Shown here: piece by piece, positions 34,179-43,471 of the stretch | Layout of the letters: every line of letters begins with the position of its first letter | Position numbering within the stretch: position 1 is the first letter of the stretch | Source: Achromobacter seleniivolatilans | Lineage (GTDB): Bacteria > Pseudomonadota > Gammaproteobacteria > Burkholderiales > Burkholderiaceae_B | Length of the DNA: 64,000 bases | Assembly (NCBI RefSeq): GCF_030864005.1 | Contig: NZ_CP132976.1 | Span: forward strand, 6,014,001 to 6,078,000 | Reading direction: 5' to 3' | Made by a program: the position numbers and the translations under genes | Notes under the pieces: generated by a model | What the model was told of the DNA's origin: nothing | Databases searched by the model: none | The model's input: only the letters and a program-made list of their open reading frames with translations

Positions 34179-36620
34179 CTACAGGCTGTATCGGAAATTC
34201 AATGCGAAGCGGCGCGGCGTGCCATAGAAGCTGTAGAACCATGGGTCGCCGACTGCGCTGTAATAGCGCCGGTCAAACAGATTGTCCACGGTCAGGCTGA
34301 CTTCGGCCTGGCGGTTGATCTGGTATTTCGCCAGCAGGCCGACCAGCGCGTAGCTGCCTTGGCGCACGGTGTAGCCGTCGCCAGAATTGGAGATGCCGCT
34401 TTGTGCCTTCAGGTTGCCGCCGAGAGTCCAGCTTGTGTTGGGCAATCGGTAGGTGGTGTACAGCCGGAAGAGGTGGTCGGGTGTGTTGGCCGCGTAAGGC
34501 TTGCCCTTGTCCGCGCCCTTGGCATAGGCGCTGTGCACGTAGGTGTAGCCCGCGCCAAGCTGCCAACCCGGCGTGAGTTCGCCGTTGATGGTCAGGTCCA
34601 CCCCTTTACTGACGACCAGGCCCGAAGCCGAGTAGCAATAACCCTTGCAGATATTGCTTTCGTCGTAGGGGATGCTCTGGTCGACCTGCGCAAGATTGGT
34701 TTGTTCCAAGCGAAACAGAGCTGCGCTCGTGTTTAGTTTGCCGCCCAGGTATTCGCCCTTGATGCCGATTTCATAGTTCTTCCCCACAACCGGGTCGACC
34801 GTGCTGCCATTGGCGTTGAGACTGTCCTGTGGTTTGAAGATGTCAGAGTAGCTGGCATAGGCCGAGTGCGCGCTGTCGATGTCATAGACCAGGCCGGCAT
34901 AGGGGCTGACGATGCCATTTTCCTTCTGCGCACGGACCCCTGCATTGCGGTATTCATACCAACTCACCCGAGTTCCAAGAATGAGTTTCAGCGGGTCGGC
35001 CAGGTTCAGGCGCGCCACGCCATAGACGCCACGCTGTATGGTCTCGTTGGGTTCGGTCCAGGGGTCCAGAGGCTCGTCAGGGCGCGGTATGTCGGCGTTG
35101 AACCGGTAGACATTCATCGGTATGCCAGCGCCGTAATAGCCTCTTGATCGGGCCTTCAGTGTGGAGGCATTGAAGCCAAACACCAACTCATGCTCGCGGC
35201 CAAAAAGCGGCACAGGGCCGTTGGCATAGACGTCGTAGCTGTTCGACGAGAAATCACGCTTAAGCAATTGTTGATAAAGCCGCAGGCCGTTGCCGGTATC
35301 CGGGTTCAATGTTCCGTACAGGTAGCTTGAGGCGTTGTCCGCGTCCGCCTCGTTGTGACTGTAGCTGGCGCGCAGTTGCCAGCCGGCTGGCAGACGTTGC
35401 GTCAGATTGAGCGTGTACATCTGATATTCCTTGTCGATGCCATCGTTGGCTCCGGCAAAGAATGCCGACCGGCGCAAGTGCAGGTCACCGCCCTCGGGCG
35501 AGGTCGGTATGCCCAGGTGATTGTTGCCCTTGTTGCGTTGCCATTGGAAACTGGCACCGATCGTGGTCGATGGCGTGATGTCGGTATCGATCACGCCGTA
35601 AAAGCCTTTCTTGTCGTCATGGACGTGGTCGATGAACGAATTGCTGTCGTCCCAAAGCACCACCGCGCGTCCACGGATCTTTCCAGATTCGATCAGTGGC
35701 CCGGACACATCGCCTACCAGCCGCCGTTTGTCCCATGATCCCACCTGCGCTTCGAATTGGGCTTGGAATTGCTCGGTGGGGCGTTTGCGGACCAGATTGA
35801 TGGTGCCTCCGGGTTCCCCGGCGCCAGCCAGGAGACCCGCCGCGCCTTGCAGCACCTCAACCCGATCCAGGAAGGCGCTGTCGGGCGCCGGGCTGATGTT
35901 GTTTTCGCCAATACCGATCGGGTTCATCATCCCGTCGTACTGCATCTGAAGCGCAAACCCGCGGCTGTAGAAGTTTGTGCCGTCCGCGCCCTGCGAACTC
36001 ACGACCACGCTGCTGGTGCTTTGCAGCACGTCATTGACGTCGGTCAGCGCAAAGTCATCCATCTTCTGCCGAGTGACGACAGTGACGCTCTGCGGCGTTT
36101 CACGCAACGTCAGGGGCAGGCGGGTGGCGGTGGCGGTTGCGCCGGTTGTATAGGAGCCTGACCCTTCGGTAGTGCCATCGCTGGCGAATCCTGTAACGGC
36201 GACCGGAGACAAGGTGGTGATGCCCGCGCCGCTGCCGGGAAGCTGGCGCACGATATAGCTGCCATCGGCACTGCGAGTAGCGGCCAGACCCGAGCCCTCC
36301 AGCAGGCGGCTCAAGGCCGTGTCAGCGTTGAAATCGCCTTGCACGCCCGGGCTGTGCCGGCCTTCGACCAAGGCGGGCGGCGCAGCCAGTGGCACGCCGG
36401 ATTCTGTGACGAACCTGGCCAGGGCGGCATCCAGAGGTCCGGCGGGAATGGCGTAGCCGCGCATTCCTGCTCCGCGAACCTCTGTCTGCGCATGCGCTGC
36501 CGGCGTCCAGACGCTGGCCAACGCGCCTGCCAGCGTCAAATGGATCAGCGTGGTGAGCAATACGGGACTGGCGGCCTGGCGAGACGCACGAGCCGCTGGG
36601 GGTGACGAGGGGCAAGACAT
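34179..36620 (-). CDS. TonB-dependent siderophore receptor with STN signalling domain (cassette 1)
   Basis: This outer-membrane receptor imports a ferric siderophore with TonB energy and signals through FecR. The 813-residue product has a signal peptide (LIHLTLAGALASVWTPAAHA) and an STN domain at about residues 50-105 (YAIPAGPLDAALARFVTESG). A plug follows (LRETPQSVTVVTRQKMDDF, VEVLQGAAGLLAGAGEPGGT), then a barrel ending in an aromatic-rich strand (RRFALNFRYSL). The ATG at 36620 has a ribosome site AGGAAG. The STN domain marks it as a transducing receptor, matching the FecR and sigma-factor genes upstream. The 141-bp gap after fecR contains an AT-rich stretch and an inverted repeat (36686-36711), so it may have its own promoter. 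The ligand cannot be read from sequence. Confidence 0.93.
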   Translation of the reverse strand: MSCPSSPPAARASRQAASPVLLTTLIHLTLAGALASVWTPAAHAQTEVRGAGMRGYAIPAGPLDAALARFVTESGVPLAAPPALVEGRHSPGVQGDFNADTALSRLLEGSGLAATRSADGSYIVRQLPGSGAGITTLSPVAVTGFASDGTTEGSGSYTTGATATATRLPLTLRETPQSVTVVTRQKMDDFALTDVNDVLQSTSSVVVSSQGADGTNFYSRGFALQMQYDGMMNPIGIGENNISPAPDSAFLDRVEVLQGAAGLLAGAGEPGGTINLVRKRPTEQFQAQFEAQVGSWDKRRLVGDVSGPLIESGKIRGRAVVLWDDSNSFIDHVHDDKKGFYGVIDTDITPSTTIGASFQWQRNKGNNHLGIPTSPEGGDLHLRRSAFFAGANDGIDKEYQMYTLNLTQRLPAGWQLRASYSHNEADADNASSYLYGTLNPDTGNGLRLYQQLLKRDFSSNSYDVYANGPVPLFGREHELVFGFNASTLKARSRGYYGAGIPMNVYRFNADIPRPDEPLDPWTEPNETIQRGVYGVARLNLADPLKLILGTRVSWYEYRNAGVRAQKENGIVSPYAGLVYDIDSAHSAYASYSDIFKPQDSLNANGSTVDPVVGKNYEIGIKGEYLGGKLNTSAALFRLEQTNLAQVDQSIPYDESNICKGYCYSASGLVVSKGVDLTINGELTPGWQLGAGYTYVHSAYAKGADKGKPYAANTPDHLFRLYTTYRLPNTSWTLGGNLKAQSGISNSGDGYTVRQGSYALVGLLAKYQINRQAEVSLTVDNLFDRRYYSAVGDPWFYSFYGTPRRFALNFRYSL

Positions 36621-36761
36621 GAGGAACTGGCTTCCTGAAGCAGGGTGGTTGATATAACGACCACCTTCGCCACAGGCTTGGTGATCTCTCATACGCTTAA
36701 TCGAATGAGAGCGAAAAAAGTAGAAGCGGAAACGAGATATTTTTTTTGTGGCGCGCAGAAT

Positions 36762-37748
36762 TCAAGCGGGTTCGATACTTATCCACCACGACCAGCGGCG
36801 CTGCACCCGTATGGGCAGCACTTGTTCCAGCATGTGCAGGGCCCGCTCAGGTTCGGCCAGCGGAAACCCGCCAAAAACGGGCAGGTTGGCGATTTCCGGC
36901 GCGGCGCCCAAGTGGCCCCGAAAGTACGGACGCAGCTCGGCCACGACCTCGGACAGCGGGATGTGGCGGGCGACCAGCAGGCCGCGGGACCACGCTTCGC
37001 GGGCGGGATCGGCGTCGGCGGTATTGGCGATGGCATCGCGTGAGAATCGCACCTGGCGTCCCGCAGCGATGACGGCCCGGTTTTTGGTCGCTGCCGGACT
37101 GACTTCGACCGCGCCTTCGTAGACGGCCAGGAATGTCTGGTCTTCTTCCAGGCGCACGGAAAAGCGGGTGCCTAGCGCCTGTAGCTGGCCCTGGGGGGTC
37201 TGGACATAGAAGGGCCGCGGATCGCTGGCCGTGTCGATCAGGATCTCGCCACGCAGTAGACGCAGGCTGCGCTGGCCGTCGCTATAGCCGTTGTTGAACG
37301 CGCTTAGCGCGTTCAACCACACACGCGTGCCGTCGGATAACACCATTGTGCGCAGCTCGCCGGTGCCAGTATGAGCATCCGCCGTCCAGGCGTAGAACAG
37401 ATCAGGCAAGGGTGTGTAGCGTGTGGCGCCCCAGCCCAGCAAGGCCGTTCCGGTGAGCAATCCCAGGCTACGCAAGACCTGCCGCCGCCGTATCGTGTGC
37501 GACTGTTCATACGCCGCAATTGCATTGCCCCGCTCGGGACTGGACTTAATGGGTTCAAACCGATGACTGATGCGCTCGACGTATCGCCAGGCTTCGCGAT
37601 GTTCGGGTGCCGCGGCCAGCCAGCTTTCCCAACGCCGCTTGTCATCAGCATTCGCCTCGCCCGAACTCAGAACGGCAAACCAGTGCGCTGCCTGGTTCAA
37701 CGCCTGGTGTGGCACTGCGGCAGGCATTGAACCCGTGCCAGTGCTCAC
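36762..37748 (-). CDS. FecR-type anti-sigma factor (cassette 1)
   Basis: FecR proteins relay receptor occupancy across the inner membrane to their ECF sigma factor. The 328-residue product has a cytoplasmic DUF4880-like N-terminus (HQALNQAAHWFAVLSSGEAN, RRWESWLAAAPEHREAW), a single membrane helix near residue 100 (SLGLLTGTALLGWG) and a periplasmic FecR domain (LSDGTRVWLNALSAF, LLRGEILIDTA). The GTG start overlaps the sigma-factor stop as GTGA; an ATG seven codons later (37727) is also possible. It lies between the sigma factor and the receptor. Confidence 0.92.
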   Translation of the reverse strand: MSTGTGSMPAAVPHQALNQAAHWFAVLSSGEANADDKRRWESWLAAAPEHREAWRYVERISHRFEPIKSSPERGNAIAAYEQSHTIRRRQVLRSLGLLTGTALLGWGATRYTPLPDLFYAWTADAHTGTGELRTMVLSDGTRVWLNALSAFNNGYSDGQRSLRLLRGEILIDTASDPRPFYVQTPQGQLQALGTRFSVRLEEDQTFLAVYEGAVEVSPAATKNRAVIAAGRQVRFSRDAIANTADADPAREAWSRGLLVARHIPLSEVVAELRPYFRGHLGAAPEIANLPVFGGFPLAEPERALHMLEQVLPIRVQRRWSWWISIEPA

Positions 37749-38317
37749 AACGCGACTCTGGGCCCAGGATGCGGCGGAAACCATCCACCTCCTGGCGTAT
37801 CCGCCACGGCCAGACGTGCTTCCAGTTGCAGGCAATGCAGCATGGCCTGCGCCACATAGGTGGTGACACTGCGCGTGGACACATTCAACTCACGCGCCAC
37901 CTCTTTGTGCGTCATATCGCCAGCGACGGCCATAACGAACGCGCGTGCGACCTTGACGGGCAAGGTGCGCAACATGGTGTCGATCTCGCTCAATGCCTCA
38001 AGCACGATGGCCTGGTGTTCTGCGGAAGGCGCTACCGCTTCAGGCTGCGCGGCCAGCGTTTCAAGCCAGGCCTGCTCGATGTTGCGGCGGCGCCAGAGGT
38101 CCACGCACATGCCGTTGGCCATGCTGCGCAGATAGCTGCGCGCTTCGGGGGCGCTGCCGAAACGCCGGGGAACCTGGATCAGCTTCAGAAAAGCATCATG
38201 CGCAAGGTCGGCCGCGTCGGCCGCGCTTCCCAATCTCCGGTGCAGCCAGCTTTGCAGCCAGCGGTGGTGGTCGCAGTACAAAGATACGAATTCCGCTTGG
38301 GAAGCCTGATTGGGCAC
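37745..38317 (-). CDS. FecI-type ECF sigma factor (cassette 1)
   Basis: The 190-residue product has sigma region 2 (LYCDHHRWLQSWLHRRLG, ADLAHDAFLKLI) and region 4 with an HTH (MTHKEVARELNVSTRSVTTY), and lacks regions 1 and 3, as in the FecI group. It should direct transcription of the linked receptor gene. The start is GTG. The C-terminal tail after region 4 is Pro-rich and longer than usual, probably because the frame runs on to overlap fecR. A weak Fur-box candidate lies about 50 bp upstream. Confidence 0.93.
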   Translation of the reverse strand: MPNQASQAEFVSLYCDHHRWLQSWLHRRLGSAADAADLAHDAFLKLIQVPRRFGSAPEARSYLRSMANGMCVDLWRRRNIEQAWLETLAAQPEAVAPSAEHQAIVLEALSEIDTMLRTLPVKVARAFVMAVAGDMTHKEVARELNVSTRSVTTYVAQAMLHCLQLEARLAVADTPGGGWFPPHPGPRVAL

Positions 38318-38366
38318 GGTGCATTCCAGTAGGGCGCGGGTCCTGGAACTCCAAGCCGCAAATAGG

Positions 38367-38385
38367 AATGGATATTATTAGCATC
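38367..38385 (-). promoter_or_regulatory. Candidate Fur box upstream of sigma factor 1
   Basis: On the minus strand GATGCTAATAATATCCATT matches the 19-bp Fur consensus (GATAATGATAATCATTATC) at 11 positions. This is weaker than the sites of the two other cassettes. Its place about 50 bp upstream of the sigma-factor gene is suitable. Confidence 0.35.
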
Positions 38386-38448
38386 TTTACAAATCTGCAA
38401 TACGCACCGGAGACTTCAACGGCGCCCGATCAGCCGGCCGGGCGCGCA

Positions 38449-38787
38449 CTAGTGATTTTCTTTTGCATGATTGATCGTGTACTTGGGAATATCGACAGTA
38501 AGGTCTTGTTCCCCCACGATGGCTTGGCAACTCAGGCGCGACTGCGCCTCCAGGCCCCATGCCCGGTCCAACAAATCTTCTTCGTTCTCGCCAGCCTCAT
38601 TCAGCGTGTCCAAGCCTTTGCGCACGATGCAGTGGCAAGTGGTGCATGCAGCGCTTTGATCACACGCATGTTCTATTTCAATGCCGTGATCGAGCAGGGC
38701 TTCGCAAATGGATGTCCCTGTTGGCGCATCCACAACAGCGCCTTCTGGCGCAAGAGTGGCATGGGGCAGAACGGTAATTTTTGGCAT
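38449..38787 (-). CDS. fdx: ISC-type [2Fe-2S] ferredoxin
   Basis: The 112-residue product closely follows the Fdx pattern: HACDQSAACTTCHCIVRKG, LDRAWGLEAQSRLSCQA and IPKYTINH. The four cluster ligands are Cys42, Cys48, Cys51 and Cys87; the non-ligand Cys found in enteric Fdx at position 46 is Ala. It transfers electrons for iron-sulphur cluster assembly or related redox steps in the cytoplasm. It is usually in the isc operon, but no isc genes are nearby; here it stands between a FecI cassette and a dioxygenase-like gene. Confidence 0.92.
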   Translation of the reverse strand: MPKITVLPHATLAPEGAVVDAPTGTSICEALLDHGIEIEHACDQSAACTTCHCIVRKGLDTLNEAGENEEDLLDRAWGLEAQSRLSCQAIVGEQDLTVDIPKYTINHAKENH

Positions 38788-38900
38788 GTAGGCTCGCTAT
38801 CCTTGTCGATCTGCTCACCCGGGTTTCCCCGCCCGTGAGCTTGCATCGAACCAAGGCTAAACGTGCCCATCGTTGCAAGGTCAAGCCTGAGCTGTCGCTT

Positions 38901-39677
38901 CTAGCCGGCGTGTTCCCATTGCCCAGAGTCTGGCCGCAGCGTCGCGCGCGCCCCGTTTACCCAAACCTGTTCCTGATCCAGCTGCGCTGCGGTCTGGGGT
39001 TCGACGTCAAAGGCGACTCCAAGCGCCGTCGCGACGCAAGCCGCTTCAATTGGCAATTCCCAGGTCAAGAACAGCTGCGACCAGTCTTCCGCGCTGGCAA
39101 AGTCGCCTTCGTCAAAATCATTCTTCTGCCGTGCAATGACGCCATGGGGCTGACACGTATCGAAGATCATAGCGGTGCCGCGTTGTAGCGGGATGCGATG
39201 CCCCGAGGCGGGGAAGAACACGTCCAGCCCCTTGTCTTCACTCAGGAAAAGATTGCAAAAGGCCGCGCTGCCATATTGCCCGCCGTCGTGGTGGTACCGC
39301 GCGCCGCGGCATGCCATGAGCGCGATGTCGCTGTCGGCCAGCACGTCAGGCAATCCCAGCGTATGCGTCCAAGCCTGCATGGCTTGAAGACAGCGATTGA
39401 ATTCTGGCCAGCGCGCTTGCGTTCGCGCCAATGGCATTTGTTCGACGTCTCCGGGTTCCAGGCACAAGCGCGTTGTGATTTCTCTTTGCCAATCGGCAAT
39501 CAGGCGCGCAGGCACGTCTGGCACATCGACCGTGCCGGTCAGAATAATGTTGCCCACGCTGCGGCTGCGGATGGCGTCGCCGCTCCAGAAAAAAGAGGTA
39601 AGACGATCGTGCATGCGAGAGGGCTGGGCCGTGGAGATACGTTGAATCATTTGGGTTGTGCGCGCGGGTTCAAGCAT
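38901..39677 (-). CDS. Fe(II)/2-oxoglutarate dioxygenase-like protein
   Basis: The 258-residue product shows an HxD motif (RYHHDGGQYGS, His129 and Asp131) and a distal His at 178 (DTCQPHGVIAR) with an Arg three residues on, compatible with the Fe(II)/2-oxoglutarate facial triad. The surrounding strands (AFCNLFLSED, LDVFFPASGHRIPLQRGTAM) fit a jelly-roll. The N-terminal ~110 residues are not distinctive. It may hydroxylate a small molecule or protein; nothing indicates which. ATG codons at 39677 and 39650 are both plausible starts. It lies 24 bp after the hydrolase gene on the same strand and may be co-transcribed with it. Confidence 0.6.
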   Translation of the reverse strand: MLEPARTTQMIQRISTAQPSRMHDRLTSFFWSGDAIRSRSVGNIILTGTVDVPDVPARLIADWQREITTRLCLEPGDVEQMPLARTQARWPEFNRCLQAMQAWTHTLGLPDVLADSDIALMACRGARYHHDGGQYGSAAFCNLFLSEDKGLDVFFPASGHRIPLQRGTAMIFDTCQPHGVIARQKNDFDEGDFASAEDWSQLFLTWELPIEAACVATALGVAFDVEPQTAAQLDQEQVWVNGARATLRPDSGQWEHAG

Positions 39678-39701
39678 GACGCGCGCATTCGTGCGGGGGG
39701 G

Positions 39702-41477
39702 CTAGCCCCCCCGGTTGTCGTAAGCCGCTTCCTTGCCTTCGCCATCGTCCATCGCGGCGCGGGCCCGCTCCATCAGATGCTGCTTCAATTTCGTCAACGC
39801 ATCGGCTGGCCAATCGCGCACATCCGTTACGGCCACCCAGGCGTCTACATAGTGCTGCGGGGCATACACATGGCCATAGCCGATGGGCGTATGCGTGCTG
39901 ACAGACATGTCCAGCGCAAGTTGCAGCATGGTCACTACGGGATACCAGCGCAGGTCGGGTGATACGTCTGGGCCATAGGGCGGGTCCATCCAGGCCGGAC
40001 GGCGGTACAAATCGCGATAGTCAAAAAAGGTGACGGCGTCGCTGGCATATTGCAGGTAGACAATACGCATCGGGCCCCATGGGGCATCGGCGGGCACGGG
40101 CGAACCGTTCTGATTCATGAAGCGCACGAAGGCGCCATCACGTAATTCGGGCAGCCAGGCTGGTGACCCGGGGTTTCGTGCATTGGTGATGGCGCGCCAG
40201 ACTCGGCTTTCGAACGGCGGGCCGCTCCACAGCGCGCCCTGGATCGGGTCGCCGATCATTTCAAAGAGTTCGGCGGAACCGGCGGAGTTCATCGCGCCCA
40301 GGCTCAATCCATGCAGGTACAGCTTGGGCCGCTGGCTTTGCGGCAAAGCGGTCCAGTAGTTGTAGACCTCCACGAACAAGGCACGTGCCGCCTCCGCGCC
40401 ATATTCCGGCTGCGCCAGCAGCGACAGCGGGCTGGACAGGTAGGAGTACTGCATGGCGACACTGGCCACGTCGCCGTGATGCAGGTATTCGATGGAATCC
40501 ATGGCTGCGGGATCGATCCAGCCCGTGCCGGTGGGGGTAACCAGGACCAACACCGACCGGTTGAAAGCGCCGACGCGCTTCATCTCGGCCAGTGCAATCT
40601 TGGCACGGTCCTGCGGGGTGTCGGCGGCGCGCAGGCCCACGTAGACACGGACAGGCTCTTTAGCGTCTTGCCCCGTCTGCGCCTTGATCTCGGCGGCGCT
40701 TGGGCCGGATGCAATGTACTCACGGCCAGCGCGGCCGAGTTGAGTCCACTTGACCAGGGAATCCGGACCTCCGGTCTTGAAGGCCGCAGTAGGCTGAGGG
40801 CGCTCGGGCTCAAGCAGTGCATCGTATTCCCGGAAAGACGCGTCCAGCATATGCAGCGCCGCACGGAAGAACACATTATTGGCCAACGACCAGAAGAGCA
40901 AAATCGCAATCGCTGCGCCCACCACGTTGGCGACGCGCCGGGGCACAACGCGGCGCACCTGTCTGGATACGAATCGGGCGACCCGTTGGAATAGCCGGGC
41001 CAACGCCAGCAATACGAGGAAAGTGATCAGCGCCGTAGCGCTGACTTTGAAGGGATGGGCGCTGGTGACAGGCGCCATCTGCATCAGGGCCCGGATCGTG
41101 TTTTGCCATTCGGCTGCGCGCCACAAGAACAGGATGACGACCGTCAGGCACAGCAGGGTGATCACGGCATTGATCACGCGGGCGGCGCGCGCTTTGGGTT
41201 CGGGCAGTTCCAGATAGGTCCAGACCCAGTGCCACAGCACACCCAGCCCATATCCGGCGGCAAAACACGTGCCAGCCAGAACGCCTTGGGTGAGATAGGT
41301 ACGGGGTACCAGCGTGGGAGTCAAGGACGCGGCGAAGAATAGCGTGCCCAGGATCAGGCCAACGCCAGACAGCGATTCCAGATGCGGCCGAAGAAAGGCG
41401 GGCAGGTGTCGTTGCAGAGAGGGCGGCAAAGGCGTTGTCCTGGTCCAGGGGCGTTTCGCTGATTCTCGCATAGGCAT
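39702..41477 (-). CDS. Membrane-anchored alpha/beta hydrolase family protein
   Basis: The 591-residue product has about five N-terminal membrane helices (SGVGLILGTLFFAASLTPTL, INAVITLLCLTVVILFLW, ALITFLVLLALARLF). A C-terminal hydrolase-like domain has the nucleophile elbow LHGLSLGAMNS (GxSxG with Ser) followed by LWSGPPFESRVWRAI and TPIGYGHVYAPQHYVDAW. It matches the large bacterial membrane alpha/beta hydrolase family (Abhydrolase_9 type), whose substrates are unknown. The ATG at 41477 was chosen over an upstream TTG at 41531. It is divergent from the aldolase-like gene. Confidence 0.8.
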   Translation of the reverse strand: MPMRESAKRPWTRTTPLPPSLQRHLPAFLRPHLESLSGVGLILGTLFFAASLTPTLVPRTYLTQGVLAGTCFAAGYGLGVLWHWVWTYLELPEPKARAARVINAVITLLCLTVVILFLWRAAEWQNTIRALMQMAPVTSAHPFKVSATALITFLVLLALARLFQRVARFVSRQVRRVVPRRVANVVGAAIAILLFWSLANNVFFRAALHMLDASFREYDALLEPERPQPTAAFKTGGPDSLVKWTQLGRAGREYIASGPSAAEIKAQTGQDAKEPVRVYVGLRAADTPQDRAKIALAEMKRVGAFNRSVLVLVTPTGTGWIDPAAMDSIEYLHHGDVASVAMQYSYLSSPLSLLAQPEYGAEAARALFVEVYNYWTALPQSQRPKLYLHGLSLGAMNSAGSAELFEMIGDPIQGALWSGPPFESRVWRAITNARNPGSPAWLPELRDGAFVRFMNQNGSPVPADAPWGPMRIVYLQYASDAVTFFDYRDLYRRPAWMDPPYGPDVSPDLRWYPVVTMLQLALDMSVSTHTPIGYGHVYAPQHYVDAWVAVTDVRDWPADALTKLKQHLMERARAAMDDGEGKEAAYDNRGG

Positions 41478-41599
41478 GGCGCGTTTCACCAGACGGACAG
41501 CTGCGCTTGCCGTCGTGTCAGGTTCGCGCAAAACGAATAAAGTTCACCTCAGACCCGCTGACGCATTCGCTGCGGGCGCATATTAAAACTGGAGACGGG

Positions 41600-42367
41600 A
41601 TGGACACGGTAAGCAAGCAGGGCGCCAGCGTGCGCGAACAGGTCAGCGCAACAGAGTGGCAGATCCGCACGGACCTGGCGGCCTTGTACCGGCTGGTAGC
41701 GCTGTTTGGCTGGGACGATCTGATCTTTACGCACATCACGGCCAAGGTGCCGGGCACCGAGCACTTTCTGATCAATCCCTACGGCATGATGTTCGACGAG
41801 ATTACGGCGTCCAGCCTGGTCAAGATCGATCTCAACGGGAACAAGGTCATGGAGTCCGAATACGACATCAACCCGGCCGGGTTCACCATACACAGCTGTA
41901 TTCACGCAGCGCGCAAGGATGCCATGTGTGTGTTGCACACGCACTCCATCAATGGCGTGGCGGTGTCGGCGCAGAAGGCGGGTTTGCTGCCCTTGTCGCA
42001 GTTTGCGTTCATTGCGCTGCGTTCGCTGAGCTATCACGACTACGAAGGTTTGGCGCTCAATCCGGAAGAGCAGCCGCGTCTGGTGCGCGATCTGGGCGCC
42101 AACAATTATCTGATTCTGCGCAATCACGGCCTGTTGACCGTGGGGCAAACGATGGCCGAGGCGTTTCAGGCCATGCACCGGCTGGAAGCCGCCTGCATGG
42201 CGCAGGTGCGCGCTCAGGCCGGCGGCGGTGAACTGATCTACATCCCGCCGGAGGTGCTGGCGCGGGCGGCAGTGGAATCGCCGGCCGACCGGGCGCATAA
42301 AGCAGCGCTGGCCTGGCCGGGCTTGCTGCGCCGTCTGGACCGGCGCAATCCGGGCTACGCGGAATAA
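41600..42367 (+). CDS. Class II aldolase/adducin family protein
   Basis: The 255-residue product has the class II aldolase/adducin layout: LVALFGWDDLIFTHITAK, FLINPYGMMFDEITASSLVK, the zinc-binding HTHS motif (CVLHTHSINGVAVSAQ) and a third His in YLILRNHGLLTVG. Such proteins act on sugar phosphates or related hydroxy compounds, but the length and missing sugar-phosphate context do not define a substrate. The ATG at 41600 follows a GGAGACGGG ribosome site; an earlier in-frame start at 41507 is less likely. A GC hairpin follows the stop. Confidence 0.88.
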   Translation: MDTVSKQGASVREQVSATEWQIRTDLAALYRLVALFGWDDLIFTHITAKVPGTEHFLINPYGMMFDEITASSLVKIDLNGNKVMESEYDINPAGFTIHSCIHAARKDAMCVLHTHSINGVAVSAQKAGLLPLSQFAFIALRSLSYHDYEGLALNPEEQPRLVRDLGANNYLILRNHGLLTVGQTMAEAFQAMHRLEAACMAQVRAQAGGGELIYIPPEVLARAAVESPADRAHKAALAWPGLLRRLDRRNPGYAE

Positions 42368-42374
42368 GCGGTTT

Positions 42375-42393
42375 GGGGCCCTGGTTGGGCCCC
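42375..42393. terminator. GC hairpin between convergent genes
   Basis: The arms GGGGCCC and GGGCCCC form a 7-bp stem around TGGTT, followed on the plus strand by TACGGCTTTTATTT. It lies between the aldolase-like gene and the convergent hypothetical gene and probably terminates the former, perhaps both. Confidence 0.65.
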
Positions 42394-42401
42394 TACGGCT
42401 T

Positions 42402-43202
42402 TTATTTCAGGTTGACGCGCAAGAACTTGGCGCAGTCGGGCAGTTTGGCCGTGGGTTCATACACCGAAGCTGCTGCCTGCCACTGGTAGGTCGCGGTATA
42501 GCTGCATTGCCTGTCGGTTACCGGCGTAAGCTGCGATGCACTAATAGTGGGCTTGGCCGTTGCATCGGCCTCTCGGCTGACGCCTACGGGCACGCGAGTC
42601 GCCTGGGTGGTGACTTGCAGATCGGGATAGTTCTTGCCGGCGTCCGCTTTCTTGCCCGGTATCGCTTTCAGCAACGCCTGGAAGTGATAAGTGTCTGAGC
42701 AGTGGCCGTCACGCTTTTGCTCTTCGGTTTGATTGGAGCAGCCGCGAATCGACGCATTCGTGGAATACGGCGTGACGAACACCAGATTGGAACCCGGTTG
42801 TTCGCCCAGGCTGACTTCGTACAGGTAAAGATCCTTGCGCGTGAAGCTGCCGCCAGAAATCGGCGTTTCCAGCTTGTAATCGGGCTCAGCCGGACCAATC
42901 ACGCCGACCAGGGCGCGTTCTTCATCCAGCCGGATCAGTTCAGGCCATACCGTGAAGTGCGTGAAATCGGGCACATCCGGCGCGTCCCAGAAGCGGCGGT
43001 CAGCGCGCAAGGTGCGGCTGGTGGCGAAGGGGCCATTTTCTTCAAAAGTGCCGTCCGTTTTAATGCCCACGCACCAATCGGTTTGCGCATTGCAGTAGAG
43101 CTTGTTGTCTGCGTTCAGCTTCAAGGGCTCGGCGGCATGCGCTACGGCAGCAACTGGCAACGCGGCAGAGATCAGCAAAGCAAATACTTTTTTCATGGTC
43201 AT
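42402..43202 (-). CDS. Secreted protein of unknown function
   Basis: The 266-residue product has a signal peptide (MTMKKVFALLISAALPVAAV, cleavage near AHA-AE) and no other membrane segment. It contains several Cys (LYCNAQTDWCVG, RGCSNQTEEQKRDGHCSD, DRQCSYT, PDCAKF), so disulphides in the periplasm are likely. I do not recognise a family. An earlier in-frame reading back to 43352 looks like leader sequence. It is divergent from yceI across 269 bp with no clear regulatory motif. Confidence 0.75.
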   Translation of the reverse strand: MTMKKVFALLISAALPVAAVAHAAEPLKLNADNKLYCNAQTDWCVGIKTDGTFEENGPFATSRTLRADRRFWDAPDVPDFTHFTVWPELIRLDEERALVGVIGPAEPDYKLETPISGGSFTRKDLYLYEVSLGEQPGSNLVFVTPYSTNASIRGCSNQTEEQKRDGHCSDTYHFQALLKAIPGKKADAGKNYPDLQVTTQATRVPVGVSREADATAKPTISASQLTPVTDRQCSYTATYQWQAAASVYEPTAKLPDCAKFLRVNLK

Positions 43203-43471
43203 CCTGGGGTTGCGAATAATGCCCAGGCGCATTATTGCTTGCCGGACACCCTGTAAATTTTGTTTTAGTGAGTATTTCGGACAGAACTTTTCAGGCTGCG
43301 TATGCGCGTGCCGTGGCTGTCTGTTTGACGTGTTGTCATGCGCAGGGCGCAAGCCGCTCGTAGCTGGGCGCCTAGTCTGACTGGGAACTGAATTATAGTG
43401 TTTGGGCTCTTATCCCTTGCGGTCGCCACTTGCTGGCGGCACGCGTCCCCATCCCATAACTAGGAGCCTCA

